A stretch of 58,730 nucleotides of DNA from the NCBI GenBank assembly GCA_016281055.1, contig JAEEHW010000075.1, positions 1-58,730 on the forward strand. The letters run 5' to 3'. The notes under the pieces were generated by a model. That model had not been told where the DNA came from, did no database searches, and was given only the letters and a program-made list of their open reading frames with translations. The position numbers and the translations under genes were made by a program. Positions 43,838 through 51,846 of the stretch are shown here, piece after piece; the stretch's first letter is position 1, and each line of letters begins with the position of its first letter. This DNA comes from Prevotella sp. GTDB lineage: Bacteria > Bacteroidota > Bacteroidia > Bacteroidales > Bacteroidaceae.

Positions 43838-43896
43838 TGCAAATTTACACATTATGAATGAATTACGCAAATTCCTTAACATTATTTATATATTAA
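43838..43896 (-). promoter_or_regulatory. pnp promoter, duplicated in front of the BspA/dockerin gene
   Basis: Read on the minus strand, TTTG (complement of 43868-43871) and TAAATTTG (complement of 43840-43847) are 20 bp apart. The 29 bp from TTTG upstream are identical to those at 44867-44895. The long leader to the pnp ATG (about 70 nt) contains no ORF. Confidence 0.8.
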
Positions 43897-43953
43897 CTCT
43901 ACTTTCTAGAAGAAGATAGAAGGAGATAAAGGGAGATAGAAGACATGTAAGGC

Positions 43954-44811
43954 TTATTTCCCTTCGTTCAGGAACATGTTTACTATTAAATTGGCATCTG
44001 CCATGGTGATTATCCCATCGCCGTTTATGTCTGCGGCATCAATGTTGAAATCACTTGGCTTATTGGTGGCGAGGTAGTAGTTTACAACTAAGTTTGCGTC
44101 GGCCATGCTTATTGTGGCGTCGCCGTTTATGTCGCCCTTGTCTGCGGATAAATCTTCAACAATGGTGAATTTCTTCCAGTATTCCGCATTTCTATAAGCC
44201 TCTATGCTTTCCTTTGGCACCTGTAGCCTGCAAGTTGTATAGTCGATGCTGCCAAAAGTCCGTATATCGCATCTTGGAGGTGTGACCGCCATGCATTTGA
44301 TTTTTGTCACGCTTTCGCAGAAATAGAATGCTTGATATCCAATGCTCGTCACACTGTTAGGGATGGTTATTGTTTTTAATTTACTGCAGTTCATGAACGC
44401 TTCACTTCCAATTATCGTTACACCGTCGGGGATGGTTATTGATGTCAAACTGGTGCAAGCTTCGAATGCTTCCTCATCAATGCTCGTAACACCATCGGGA
44501 ATGGTTATTGATGTTATGTGTTGGCCGTTAGAGAATGCATGCTTGCCGATTTTCGTTACGTTATAGGTCTTGCCATTGTATGTAACCTCTGAAGGAATGA
44601 CTATCGTACCAGAATAATGCATGATATTGTAAACGTGGGTGGTACCACTACCATGGAATGTCACGCTTACTGACGAGCCAGTACTGCCGTCATTGTAGTT
44701 ATAATAGAGGGTTGCTCCGTTGTTTGTAACTTCAAAGTCATGGGCAAATGCCTCCAGTCCTGCCATGCTCATGAGCGTGACGAGGATAAAATTATAGTAT
44801 AAATGTTTCAT
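43954..44811 (-). CDS. BspA-like leucine-rich-repeat surface protein with dockerin type I domain, 285 aa
   Basis: A signal peptide (FILVTLMSMAGLEAFA) precedes about 170 residues with LRR_5/BspA repeats (SITIPDGVTSIDEEAFEACTSL, TITIPNSVTSIGYQAFYFC). The C-terminus carries two calcium-loop segments (KGDINGDATISMADANLVVNYYL and AADINGDGIITMADANLIVNMFL), typical of a dockerin type I pair. No cohesin gene is seen here; in Prevotella such dockerin tails are common on exported proteins without known cohesins. Likely a surface adhesin or carbohydrate-associated protein. It lies between its duplicated promoter and pnp. Confidence 0.85.
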   Translation of the reverse strand: MKHLYYNFILVTLMSMAGLEAFAHDFEVTNNGATLYYNYNDGSTGSSVSVTFHGSGTTHVYNIMHYSGTIVIPSEVTYNGKTYNVTKIGKHAFSNGQHITSITIPDGVTSIDEEAFEACTSLTSITIPDGVTIIGSEAFMNCSKLKTITIPNSVTSIGYQAFYFCESVTKIKCMAVTPPRCDIRTFGSIDYTTCRLQVPKESIEAYRNAEYWKKFTIVEDLSADKGDINGDATISMADANLVVNYYLATNKPSDFNIDAADINGDGIITMADANLIVNMFLNEGK

Positions 44812-44838
44812 AATTCTGATAAAATGTCAAAAAACACG

Positions 44839-44895
44839 CAAATTTACATATTATAAACAAAACACGCAAATTCCTTAACATTATTTATATATTAA
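44839..44895 (-). promoter_or_regulatory. Promoter of the BspA/dockerin gene (copy of the pnp promoter)
   Basis: Complement of CAAATTTA (44839-44846) gives TAAATTTG and complement of CAAA (44867-44870) gives TTTG, with exactly 20 bp between, as at pnp. Confidence 0.8.
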
Positions 44896-44928
44896 TTAAG
44901 AGAACTTGATGAAATAAACATTTTTCAT

Positions 44929-44967
44929 CGTTAATGCCGTTAATATAGACCATTAATGTCATTAATA
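44929..44967 (+). repeat. 39-bp CGTTAAT/ATTAATG block shared with 23471-23513
   Basis: CGTTAATGCCGTTAATATAG followed by ACCATTAATGTCATTAATA matches the reverse complement of the block upstream of the AraC gene at 36 of 39 positions. Confidence 0.8.
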
Positions 44968-45716
44968 GGCTTGCGGTAAGACATTAACGAATTTCATTAA
45001 TGCAAATAATATCATTGTTAAAGTAATTCACAAGACGTTCATTGAACTGTTAAGAAACAGGATTCATTTGTGAACAAATGACGCATGATTTTTCGTCACC
45101 AACTGCCATTTCCTTGCGATAGAAATCACGAAAGTCTGTTTCGCTCTCAAATATCGCAAGCATTTGAATTTAGCGTAAGGTATTATCAGATAGTATCTTA
45201 CGCCAAATTTCGTTTCCGTGCCGTTCCTCTCCTGTTGTAAAAGCATAGCTATTACATTGTAATATGATAGCTTTTACCATGTAAAGGCATTCATTTTACC
45301 ATACAAAAGCGCGTAGATTAATGCACAATTCATAATGCACAATGCACAATTATTGCGTATAGTGCACACTTTTTGTTCTATTGAGCACAATTATGAATTA
45401 TGCATTATGAATTGTTAATTGTTTTAACATCTCTTTCGCACTTTTTCTTTGTGCTGATTTGTTCACAAATCGTGCGTTAAAATTCGTGGTAAATTAATGG
45501 TTATTCGTGTTAAAAATTAAAGACCAGTTTAGATTATAATTTGTCTGCATAGTTTGATTTGTTTTTCCGATATATAGTACATAGAAACAGTTCCAAAATG
45601 GTGTAATACGAACCACTATGTTGGCATTTTAAATATAAGGATGGTAAAGTGTCAACACCATCAGGTTATTTGGGATACTGACGGACAACCCATTTGAATA
45701 TCTGACATGCGAAATA
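44968..45716. other. Repeat-rich intergenic region without credible genes
   Basis: Contents in order: CATTTGTGAACAAATG (45065-45080); a REP-like hairpin 45173-45203 (GCGTAAGGTATTATC / GATAGTATCTTACGC); a member of the TTACA-N-TGTAA palindrome family (45238-45290); inverted clusters of AATTCATAATGCAC-type repeats (45320-45352 and 45385-45420); and GATTTGTTCACAAATC (45456-45471), which matches the first palindrome. From 45480 to 45716 I see nothing recognisable. Confidence 0.65.
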
Positions 45717-45760
45717 GAACCAGCCCCACAACATAAAAGACTGTGGGGCTGGTTCGTTTT
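45717..45760. terminator. Terminator-like hairpin downstream of the DUF3298 gene
   Basis: A perfect 14-bp stem (GAACCAGCCCCACA at 45717-45730 with 45742-45755). The T-run follows on the plus strand (GTTTTTAT), although the only nearby gene that ends here is on the minus strand. It may act leftward weakly or terminate an unseen rightward transcript. Confidence 0.65.
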
Positions 45761-45861
45761 TATGCTTTCAGTACATAATGTCTTTACAATCTGGATGTTC
45801 ATTTGAGGATATCAATAATTAAGGGACAGATCTTATTGAAAGAGGATGTCGCTTCAGTTGA

Positions 45862-46740
45862 TTATGGCAGTAATTTCTTACCGGTATTGTTGAGCATTTC
45901 TTTGGCTTTGTTGTATGGAATGATGAATGACGGCATACCTGCTGCGTATGCTGCAATCTCGTACTGCTGATAAATGACCAGGATGCCTTCTTTTGTGAAC
46001 AGCGGCGGAGTGTTTGGCTGTGGTATGTAAAAGAAGCCGTTGAGAGTGAGGCTCTGTTCCAGTTCCTCGTCGGTCTTCACTTCGAAATACTCTTTCAGTC
46101 CGTTGCGCAGGATGCTTTGCATCTTTACCGTGGTGAACAGCTCCCACCCGATGCGCCGTCCGTCGCTCTTGCGGAAAGTCATGCCGGAGGATACGGAGCC
46201 GCCGTGGGCACCGCCAGCATATTCGTAGCTGTTGAACATATAGGTGATGACGTTGGCGTCCTCATAGTCGCGTGTGATTTTCGTGCTCGACTCCAGTTTC
46301 GGAACGTCAGGCCTGCCGTCGTCCTTCATCTCTTTGTTCATGTCGGCGAACTCTTTCTTCTTTAGGCTGAAATAGTAGTCGGCCATCTTTTCACCGTCTG
46401 CCAGTTCACCGCTGTAGGAACCCTGCTTTGATTCCTCCTCGCCGCCTCCATAGGTGCTTCCGAGCGATTCGCTGATGTATTCGCGGATGGCATTCACGAG
46501 AATGTCATTGCCGCCTTCGGGAAAGTCCATGATGAGTTCGTAGTCGCCAGTCGCATTCTTTACGCTCTTGGTGATTTTCTTTGTCGTGAACTTGTCGCTT
46601 GCCTCGTCGGTATTCTCTACCTGCGTGGAGTCTGCCGCAACATTCTGTGCGCTGTCTTTCTGTTGTTTGTTGTCACAACCTGTCATTGCCATGACGGCCA
46701 GTGCTATGCCAATGACTATCGGAGATTTGATTTCTTTCAT
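45862..46740 (-). CDS. DUF3298 (RsiV-like) lipoprotein, 292 aa
   Basis: A lipoprotein signal peptide ends at lipobox MTGC (about residues 19-22). The hydrophilic linker is rich in D, Q and T. The C-terminal half (YMFNSYEYAGGAHGGSVSSGMTFRKSDGRRIGWELFTT... ILVIYQQYEIAAYAAGMPSFIIPY) carries the Y-x-YAGGAHG signature of DUF3298. In RsiV of Bacillus this fold binds lysozyme and restrains a sigma factor, but this protein is a free lipoprotein without cytoplasmic domain or sigma neighbour. It is probably an envelope protein of unknown ligand. Confidence 0.8.
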   Translation of the reverse strand: MKEIKSPIVIGIALAVMAMTGCDNKQQKDSAQNVAADSTQVENTDEASDKFTTKKITKSVKNATGDYELIMDFPEGGNDILVNAIREYISESLGSTYGGGEEESKQGSYSGELADGEKMADYYFSLKKKEFADMNKEMKDDGRPDVPKLESSTKITRDYEDANVITYMFNSYEYAGGAHGGSVSSGMTFRKSDGRRIGWELFTTVKMQSILRNGLKEYFEVKTDEELEQSLTLNGFFYIPQPNTPPLFTKEGILVIYQQYEIAAYAAGMPSFIIPYNKAKEMLNNTGKKLLP

Positions 46741-47086
46741 TTTGTTTTCAGGTATGTTTATAGCTTACATAATTCACGGGAATTTATTCTTGCCTACGGC
46801 GTACCATAAATTGTCACGAATGATCATTAATTCTTGCGCTCCGTAGGTGTTCAGGCGCTTCGCAGAGTCCTCCATAAATTAAATAAATTTATGAGATAAT
46901 TTATGGTGCCTCGCAGAGAATATGTTTAATTCCATTAATAAATGCTGTTTGCAAAATTATAGTTATTTTTTTATATATACAAATTTATCTTAAAATAATT
47001 GTCAGTGCCGCGAAAAATGTGTAACTTTGCAAATTGTTAACAGCATATAATAATGCGTTGACAGGGAGAAAGGGATTTTTGCAAGG
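46741..47086. other. Intergenic region with nested inverted repeats and a promoter for the metal operon
   Basis: ACCATAAATT (about 46803) and AATTTATGGT (about 46895) are inverted outer arms, and CATAAATT/AATTTATG (about 46873-46893) an inner pair. CGCAGAG occurs twice. TAACTTTG at 47022-47029 is the -7 box for the operon beginning at 47087. No Zur- or Fur-like site could be recognised with confidence. Confidence 0.6.
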
Positions 47087-47428
47087 ATGATTGACCGCAA
47101 GCGACATATTTCTGCATGGGTTCTGTTGGCAGTGTTTGTGCCAATGCTCGTGTTGTCGTCACTTCACATTCACCGCACAAATATGGCGGGGGATGAGGAG
47201 TGTACTGAGTGCATACATCATAATTGCAGCGGCCACATCGTACAAGGCACCGACACTGTCCATAACTGCGTACTCTGCCAGTTCCTTAACATGGCTTTTT
47301 GCGCTGCCGCCATTGTGGCAGTGATTTGCAGTAATACCCCTTATATATTAACCTATGCCCAGCGGCAAAGCATCCTGAGCCTTGTCTGCTGTGGTTTCAT
47401 AAGCCTCAGGGCACCTCCGTATGTTTGA
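47087..47428 (+). CDS. Small membrane/exported protein with His/Cys cluster, 113 aa, first gene of a probable metal-uptake operon
   Basis: Two hydrophobic segments (WVLLAVFVPMLVLSSLHI and FLNMAFCAAAIVAVICSNTPYIL) flank a soluble loop with CTECIHHNCSGH and HNCVLCQF, many possible zinc or copper ligands. No named family is recognised, but similar His/Cys-rich small proteins stand in front of TonB receptors in other Bacteroidetes. The ATG at 47087 is preceded by a purine-rich GGGAGAAAGGGA. The next gene, a TonB receptor, begins 52 bp downstream. A role in metal sensing or handling is inferred from residues and position. Confidence 0.6.
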   Translation: MIDRKRHISAWVLLAVFVPMLVLSSLHIHRTNMAGDEECTECIHHNCSGHIVQGTDTVHNCVLCQFLNMAFCAAAIVAVICSNTPYILTYAQRQSILSLVCCGFISLRAPPYV

Positions 47429-47480
47429 TATTTTACAAAAAAATAAAATCATTTAATCGAAATATCAAACATATATAATA

Positions 47481-49571
47481 ATGATTACAACAATGTTGGC
47501 GGCTGCGTTCACCATGTGTGCGGCTGGTGATACTGTTGTAGCACTTGATGCCGTTACCGTCCAGGGGCAGTCACGACATGACTATCAGATGCGTTCATCG
47601 CAGTCGGGCATTTTGGTTAGCCGCGACTTCATGGAGAACAATCTGGCGGGCAGTCTGATGCAGACCCTTGAAGGCATACCAGGCATCAGGGCTATGAGTA
47701 TCGGCAGCGGACAGTCGAAACCAATTATACGTGGCTTGGGCTTTAACCGTATGGTTGTCACTGAAGACGGAATAAAGCACGAAGGACAGCAATGGGGCGA
47801 CGACCACGGATTGGAGATAGACCAGTTTGCCATTGACAAGGCGGAGGTGCTGAAAGGTCCTGCGGCATTGCTTTATGGCAGTGATGCCATAGGCGGTGTG
47901 CTGAATCTTTATACAAACCATGTGCCGACAAAAACCTTTGAAGGGTCAGCACAGATATTCGGGCGCTCAAACAATGAGCAACTGGGTATGTCTGCAAAGA
48001 TAGGAGGACGTCACGGCAGGTTCTTCTACCGTGCCAACTTCACACTTGTTGACTATGCTGACTACAAGGTGCCTACTGACAGCATACAGTATTACTCATA
48101 TTATATAAGGCTCGACAATCAGCGACTGCGCAATACTGCGGGTACAGAGTGCGACGGGAGCGTGATGCTTGGCTATGCCGGATATAACTTCCATACAGAT
48201 ATGCGCGTATCTGACTCTTATTCCAAGAGCGGATTCTTTGCCAACGCACATGGATTAGAAGTGCGCATGTCCGACATAGATTATGACAGTTCACGCCGTG
48301 ACATCAGTCTGCCTTATCAGTGGGTGAACCATCTGAAAGTTCTCAGTCACACCACATGGCGCAACGACATACTGGACCTGGAGTTCAATATGGCATACCA
48401 GAACAATGTGCGTGAGGAACTGTCAGAACCAGTGTCGCATGGATACATGCCGAAACCTGACGAATCGCTTGAACGCAGGTTCAACAAGAGTACATGGACG
48501 GCAAATATGAAGTCACGCTATCAGCTGACTGACAGTCATGAGTTAAGCATGGGATTCGGCTGTGAGCATCAGAACAACAAACGCAGCGGATGGGGATTCA
48601 TCATACCTGATTTCAGAAGCACCAGCTTTGGAGTGTTTGTGGCAGACCGCTACACCATAAACGACAATCTCATCGTAAACGCAGGTGTGCGGTATGACTA
48701 TGCCCACACAAACATATCCGGCTATGAAGATTGGTACAAGACTCCCGTGTCGGCCGTTGACTCTGTCTATAAGCAGCGTTCCGCAACAATGACACGCAAC
48801 TTCAACAGTTTTACATGGTCGGCAGGAATTAACTATTCCGTAGGCAGATGGGTGCTGAAGGCGAACTTGGGCAAGAGTTTCCGCATGCCTATACCAAAGG
48901 AACTCGGCGCGGATGGCGTGAACTACCATATCTTCCGTTACGAACGCGGCAACGCAACGCTTGACCCTGAGGTGTCATATCAGATTGACGCAGGTATAAA
49001 CTGGTCAAACGATGTGCTGACGATACAGATTGATCCTTACCTGAATTATTTCCCTAACTACATATACCTGAACCCTACATCCGATTATGTGGAAGGATTA
49101 CAGTTGTATGAGTATAATCAGGCTAAGGTGCTGCGTTGCGGTTTCGAGGCGCAGGTGGACTATGACATCGACTGCCACTGGAAAACCCAGTTGAGGGGTG
49201 AGTATCTGTTTGCACGCCAGCTTTCAGGCATGAAGAAGTATTATACGCTTCCGTTCTCCACCCCATGGAGCATTGACGCCGACGTGAAATATTCATTTGA
49301 CTGGCACGGCAGTTGTTTTGCCTCGCTCAATGCACACATCGTGGGTGCGCAGAACGACATCGTGCCACCGGAGAAACCCACGGAAGGCTACTGGACCCTC
49401 AATGCCTCTTTGGGAAAGCGGATGCATATGGGAAAGACAGAGCTGAAGTTTGCCATTCATGCCGACAATCTGCTTAATAAGCGTTACTACAACCATACCA
49501 GCTACTACAGACTCATTGACGTACCGGAACCAGGCCGCAATGTTTCCTTCATGCTGGGAGTGGATTTCTAA
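47481..49571 (+). CDS. TonB-dependent outer-membrane receptor, probably for a metal, 696 aa
   Basis: A short signal peptide (TTMLAAAFTMCAAG) is followed by the TonB box-like VVALDAVTVQG, a plug domain (GSLMQTLEGIPGIRAMSIGSGQSKPIIRGLGFNRMVVTEDGI, IDKAEVLKGPAALLYGSDAIGGVLNL) and a beta-barrel that ends in F (YYRLIDVPEPGRNVSFMLGVDF). The segment GQQWGDDHGLEI after the plug resembles ZnuD-type zinc receptors. Together with the His/Cys protein before it and two DUF4625 lipoproteins after it, one of which contains DHHTHG, zinc is the best guess, but copper, iron or haem cannot be excluded. There is no carboxypeptidase-like N-terminal domain. Confidence 0.88.
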   Translation: MITTMLAAAFTMCAAGDTVVALDAVTVQGQSRHDYQMRSSQSGILVSRDFMENNLAGSLMQTLEGIPGIRAMSIGSGQSKPIIRGLGFNRMVVTEDGIKHEGQQWGDDHGLEIDQFAIDKAEVLKGPAALLYGSDAIGGVLNLYTNHVPTKTFEGSAQIFGRSNNEQLGMSAKIGGRHGRFFYRANFTLVDYADYKVPTDSIQYYSYYIRLDNQRLRNTAGTECDGSVMLGYAGYNFHTDMRVSDSYSKSGFFANAHGLEVRMSDIDYDSSRRDISLPYQWVNHLKVLSHTTWRNDILDLEFNMAYQNNVREELSEPVSHGYMPKPDESLERRFNKSTWTANMKSRYQLTDSHELSMGFGCEHQNNKRSGWGFIIPDFRSTSFGVFVADRYTINDNLIVNAGVRYDYAHTNISGYEDWYKTPVSAVDSVYKQRSATMTRNFNSFTWSAGINYSVGRWVLKANLGKSFRMPIPKELGADGVNYHIFRYERGNATLDPEVSYQIDAGINWSNDVLTIQIDPYLNYFPNYIYLNPTSDYVEGLQLYEYNQAKVLRCGFEAQVDYDIDCHWKTQLRGEYLFARQLSGMKKYYTLPFSTPWSIDADVKYSFDWHGSCFASLNAHIVGAQNDIVPPEKPTEGYWTLNASLGKRMHMGKTELKFAIHADNLLNKRYYNHTSYYRLIDVPEPGRNVSFMLGVDF

Positions 49572-49637
49572 ACAAAATTTCAAACAGGCTTCGTAAACAG
49601 CGAAGTAATTAATTAACAAAACAAAAGAATAATAAAA

Positions 49638-50048
49638 ATGAAAAACTTTAAGTATATGAGCCTTATGATGGCTCTCATGTGTGTTCTCTCTATGTCATTC
49701 ATCTCTTGTGGCGACGACGATGATGTCGTGCCTGCACCTGTGATAGCTCTCGGTGAAGCAAACATTGAGGGAGATGAAATATGCGTAAAGGCAGAAGTCA
49801 GTGCACAAGGTCGCGTGGCATCAATCACTATTGAGGTGACTGACGCAGCAGGAAACAGCAAGGTCATAATGCCAGTGGTTGACAGCAAATACACCAATGT
49901 ACTTAACATTGCAGGCTTCCACAAGCACGTTGACATTGCAGGTAAGGGTGTAGTAGCAGGTGACATACTGAAATTCACTGTTACAGATACCAATGGCAGG
50001 ACCACGACCGTGCAGAAAAGCATAACAGAAGAAGACGATGAAGACTAA
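49638..50048 (+). CDS. DUF4625 lipoprotein, 136 aa
   Basis: A lipobox (SMSFISCGDDDD) ends the signal peptide. The rest is a small beta-sandwich pattern (ICVKAEVSAQGRVASITIEVTDAAGNSKVIMPVV...GDILKFTVTDTNGRTTT), as in DUF4625 proteins. It overlaps the next gene by 11 bp, indicating coupled translation. It lies 66 bp after the receptor and is presumably its surface or periplasmic partner. The acidic run after the cysteine (GDDDD) resembles export signals of surface-exposed Bacteroidetes lipoproteins. Confidence 0.75.
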   Translation: MKNFKYMSLMMALMCVLSMSFISCGDDDDVVPAPVIALGEANIEGDEICVKAEVSAQGRVASITIEVTDAAGNSKVIMPVVDSKYTNVLNIAGFHKHVDIAGKGVVAGDILKFTVTDTNGRTTTVQKSITEEDDED

Positions 50049-50514
50049 GAATAGTTATAAGACTATAGCAATGTTAATGTCGCTGTGCGCACTCGGTGCG
50101 TGCAGCGGCACTGACATGACATATCCGGTGATAACAAGCATCGGGGTGCCTAATCCGATAGATTGTCAGGTATATAAGAAAGGTGAGAGCATCAAATTCA
50201 ACTATATCTTCACTGACGACACGGAACTTGGCAATTTCAACATAGAGATACACAACAATTTCGACCATCATACACACGGCACATCATCAGTGGAATGTGA
50301 GATGGAACCAAAGAAACAGCCTGTGAACCCGTGGGTTTACAACAAGGACTTTGTGATACCGTCTGGAACAACTACCTACGATGCAAGTATCGATATAGAC
50401 ATCCCCTCCGACATTGACACTGGTAACTACCATTTCATGATACGCCTTACCGACCGTGCCGGATGGCAGCAAATTAAAGCAATGGGAATAAAGATAGAAG
50501 AGCAGGAAGAATAA
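50038..50514 (+). CDS. DUF4625 lipoprotein with histidine motif, 158 aa
   Basis: The lipobox is LGACSG. The DUF4625 beta-sandwich (YKKGESIKFNYIFTDDTELGNFNIEIHNNFDHHTHGTSSVECEM...YHFMIRLTDRAGWQQIKAMGIKI) contains the cluster FDHHTHG, a plausible metal site and characteristic for family members near metal receptors. It is the last gene of the 47087 operon, whose terminator follows at 50571. Binding of zinc is inferred, not shown. Confidence 0.78.
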   Translation: MKTKNSYKTIAMLMSLCALGACSGTDMTYPVITSIGVPNPIDCQVYKKGESIKFNYIFTDDTELGNFNIEIHNNFDHHTHGTSSVECEMEPKKQPVNPWVYNKDFVIPSGTTTYDASIDIDIPSDIDTGNYHFMIRLTDRAGWQQIKAMGIKIEEQEE

Positions 50515-50570
50515 CAACAAATATATCTATAAACATACACTTCTGACAACAGAGGTTGTATATGCAAGCA

Positions 50571-50617
50571 AAAAAACTTGCGATGCTCCATCACGGAAGC
50601 ATCGCAAGTTTTTTTTT
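50571..50617. terminator. Terminator of the metal operon and of the tRNA-Phe transcript
   Basis: A 17-bp stem (A-run, CTTGCGATGCT / AGCATCGCAAG, T-run) with a 10-nt loop; usable in both directions. Confidence 0.92.
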
Positions 50618-50665
50618 CAATGAAATAAATGAAAACAGGAGAAACATTTGTTTCTCCTGTTCTTG

Positions 50666-50738
50666 TGGTGCCAACGGGAATCGAACCAGTGACACAAGGA
50701 TTTTCAGTCCTTTGCTCTACCAACTGAGCTATGGCACC
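50666..50738 (-). tRNA. tRNA-Phe (GAA)
   Basis: Read on the minus strand: acceptor GGTGCCA/TGGCACC, D-arm AGCTCAGTTGGTAGAGC, anticodon loop CTGAAAATC with anticodon GAA, T-arm CTGGTTCGATTCCCG... and discriminator A. CCA is not encoded. A -7 box TACCTTTG (complement of 50810-50817) lies about 72 bp upstream. Confidence 0.96.
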
Positions 50739-50809
50739 AAGTGCGAACCAAGTTCCATACACTGCCCTATAACCACCCCTGATAAGTGCACTTCCCTTGA
50801 TTGCGAGTG

Positions 50810-50899
50810 CAAAGGTACTGCTTTTTTTTGACTCCACCAAATTTTTTTGCAACTTTTTTTCTTTTTGCTTGCATTTTCCAAAAAAAAGTAGTAATTTTG
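50810..50899. promoter_or_regulatory. Divergent promoters for tRNA-Phe (minus) and tRNA-Pro (plus)
   Basis: The minus-strand box TACCTTTG (50810-50817) serves tRNA-Phe; the plus-strand box TAATTTTG (50892-50899) serves tRNA-Pro. Both are followed by GCACTCGC or its near-match GCACTCGCA, suggesting a common downstream element. Confidence 0.65.
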
Positions 50900-50968
50900 C
50901 ACTCGCTAATGAACAAGGGAGCGTATATTTATAGTCATATATTATATCTCCATATCTGTTTCATTGCT

Positions 50969-51041
50969 CGGGGTGTAGCGCAGTTGGTAGCGTACTTCGT
51001 TCGGGACGAAGGGGTCGCCAGTTCGAGTCTGGTCACCCCGA
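50969..51041 (+). tRNA. tRNA-Pro (CGG)
   Basis: Acceptor CGGGGTG/CACCCCG, D-arm TAGCGCAGTTGGTAGCG, anticodon arm CTTCG-TTCGGGA-CGAAG with anticodon CGG, T-arm CCAGTTCGAGTCTGG and discriminator A. CCA is not encoded. It reads CCG proline codons. Confidence 0.95.
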
Positions 51042-51042
51042 C

Positions 51043-51078
51043 AAAAAAACGAGAAATCATTATGATTTCCCGTTTTTT
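51043..51078. terminator. Terminator after tRNA-Pro
   Basis: AAAAAACG/CGTTTTTT and GAAATCAT/ATGATTTC form one hairpin with a single mismatch; also suited to end the leftward hemolysin III transcript. Confidence 0.85.
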
Positions 51079-51122
51079 GTTTCTATACTTTTTTGGTGGG
51101 GTATGTAAATCCCCTCCTTATA

Positions 51123-51806
51123 TTATTTCTCAATCAATATCAGTAGTACTGTTGTCCAGTGGGCCATGGCTCCAAGCAAGACAAAGATGTGCCAGATGGC
51201 ATGGAAGCCCTTGCGGTTGTCGTGGGCGAAGAAATATGTACCGGCTGTGTAGAACACGCCCTCGGCTATGAGCATTGCCATTGCCCACGGTGATAGACGT
51301 TCCCATACGGGTTTGATGATGAGCAGCACGCTCCATCCCATGACAAGGTATATGGCGAGCGACAGTTTGGGCAGCTTGCCCATGGCGAAAATCTTGTAGA
51401 ACGCTCCACCGATGACTGCAGCCCATTGCAGGCCGAACACGAGCCAGCCCAGCCAGCCGCCTATCACTGCCACGCAGATGGGGGTATAGGAGCAGGCTAT
51501 CATGACGTATATGCTGATATGGTCGAGTTTCCTCATCACTTGCTTGACCTTGCCTGGCCATACCCAGTGATAGAGGGTGCTGGACAGGAACATGAGGAAC
51601 ATTCCCGAGATGAAGAATATCACTCCGAATGCCCACTCCCATCCGCGATATACCGCAGGCCACGCCATCCAGATGCTGGACAGTGCGAAGACCACACCGG
51701 CAAGGTGTGTCCATGTGTTGGCGAGTTCTCCGTTGAGGGGTAGGGCGTGGGCCTTACCACTGCCTCTTCCCGAGCGAGGGTGAATATTACGATTTGTTTC
51801 TGTCAT
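51123..51806 (-). CDS. Hemolysin III family (PAQR-like) membrane protein, 227 aa
   Basis: Seven membrane helices are visible, with the family markers NTWTHLAGVVFAL, SSTLYHWVWP (S-x-x-x-H), LDHISIYVMIACSYTP and a final HAIWHIFVLLGAMAHW. The histidines and the SxxxH/DH/HxxxH set are the proposed metal-hydrolase ligands of the superfamily. Despite the name, haemolysis is not established for most members; a lipid-related role is likelier. The first 25 residues are hydrophilic and low in complexity, and might be replaced by a later start. Confidence 0.88.
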   Translation of the reverse strand: MTETNRNIHPRSGRGSGKAHALPLNGELANTWTHLAGVVFALSSIWMAWPAVYRGWEWAFGVIFFISGMFLMFLSSTLYHWVWPGKVKQVMRKLDHISIYVMIACSYTPICVAVIGGWLGWLVFGLQWAAVIGGAFYKIFAMGKLPKLSLAIYLVMGWSVLLIIKPVWERLSPWAMAMLIAEGVFYTAGTYFFAHDNRKGFHAIWHIFVLLGAMAHWTTVLLILIEK

Positions 51807-51846
51807 TCCCTTTTATGTAACCCTTTGTTATATATAATCAGAGTAA

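Noticed and set aside
43954..44811. Cellulosome-type dockerin system
   Set aside because: The dockerin pair is real, but no cohesin or glycoside hydrolase gene is present in the window.
51725..51800. GC-rich palindromic repeat inside the hemolysin III N-terminus
   Set aside because: Only GCCCTACCCC is shared with the repeat at 32.5 kb; too short to claim.
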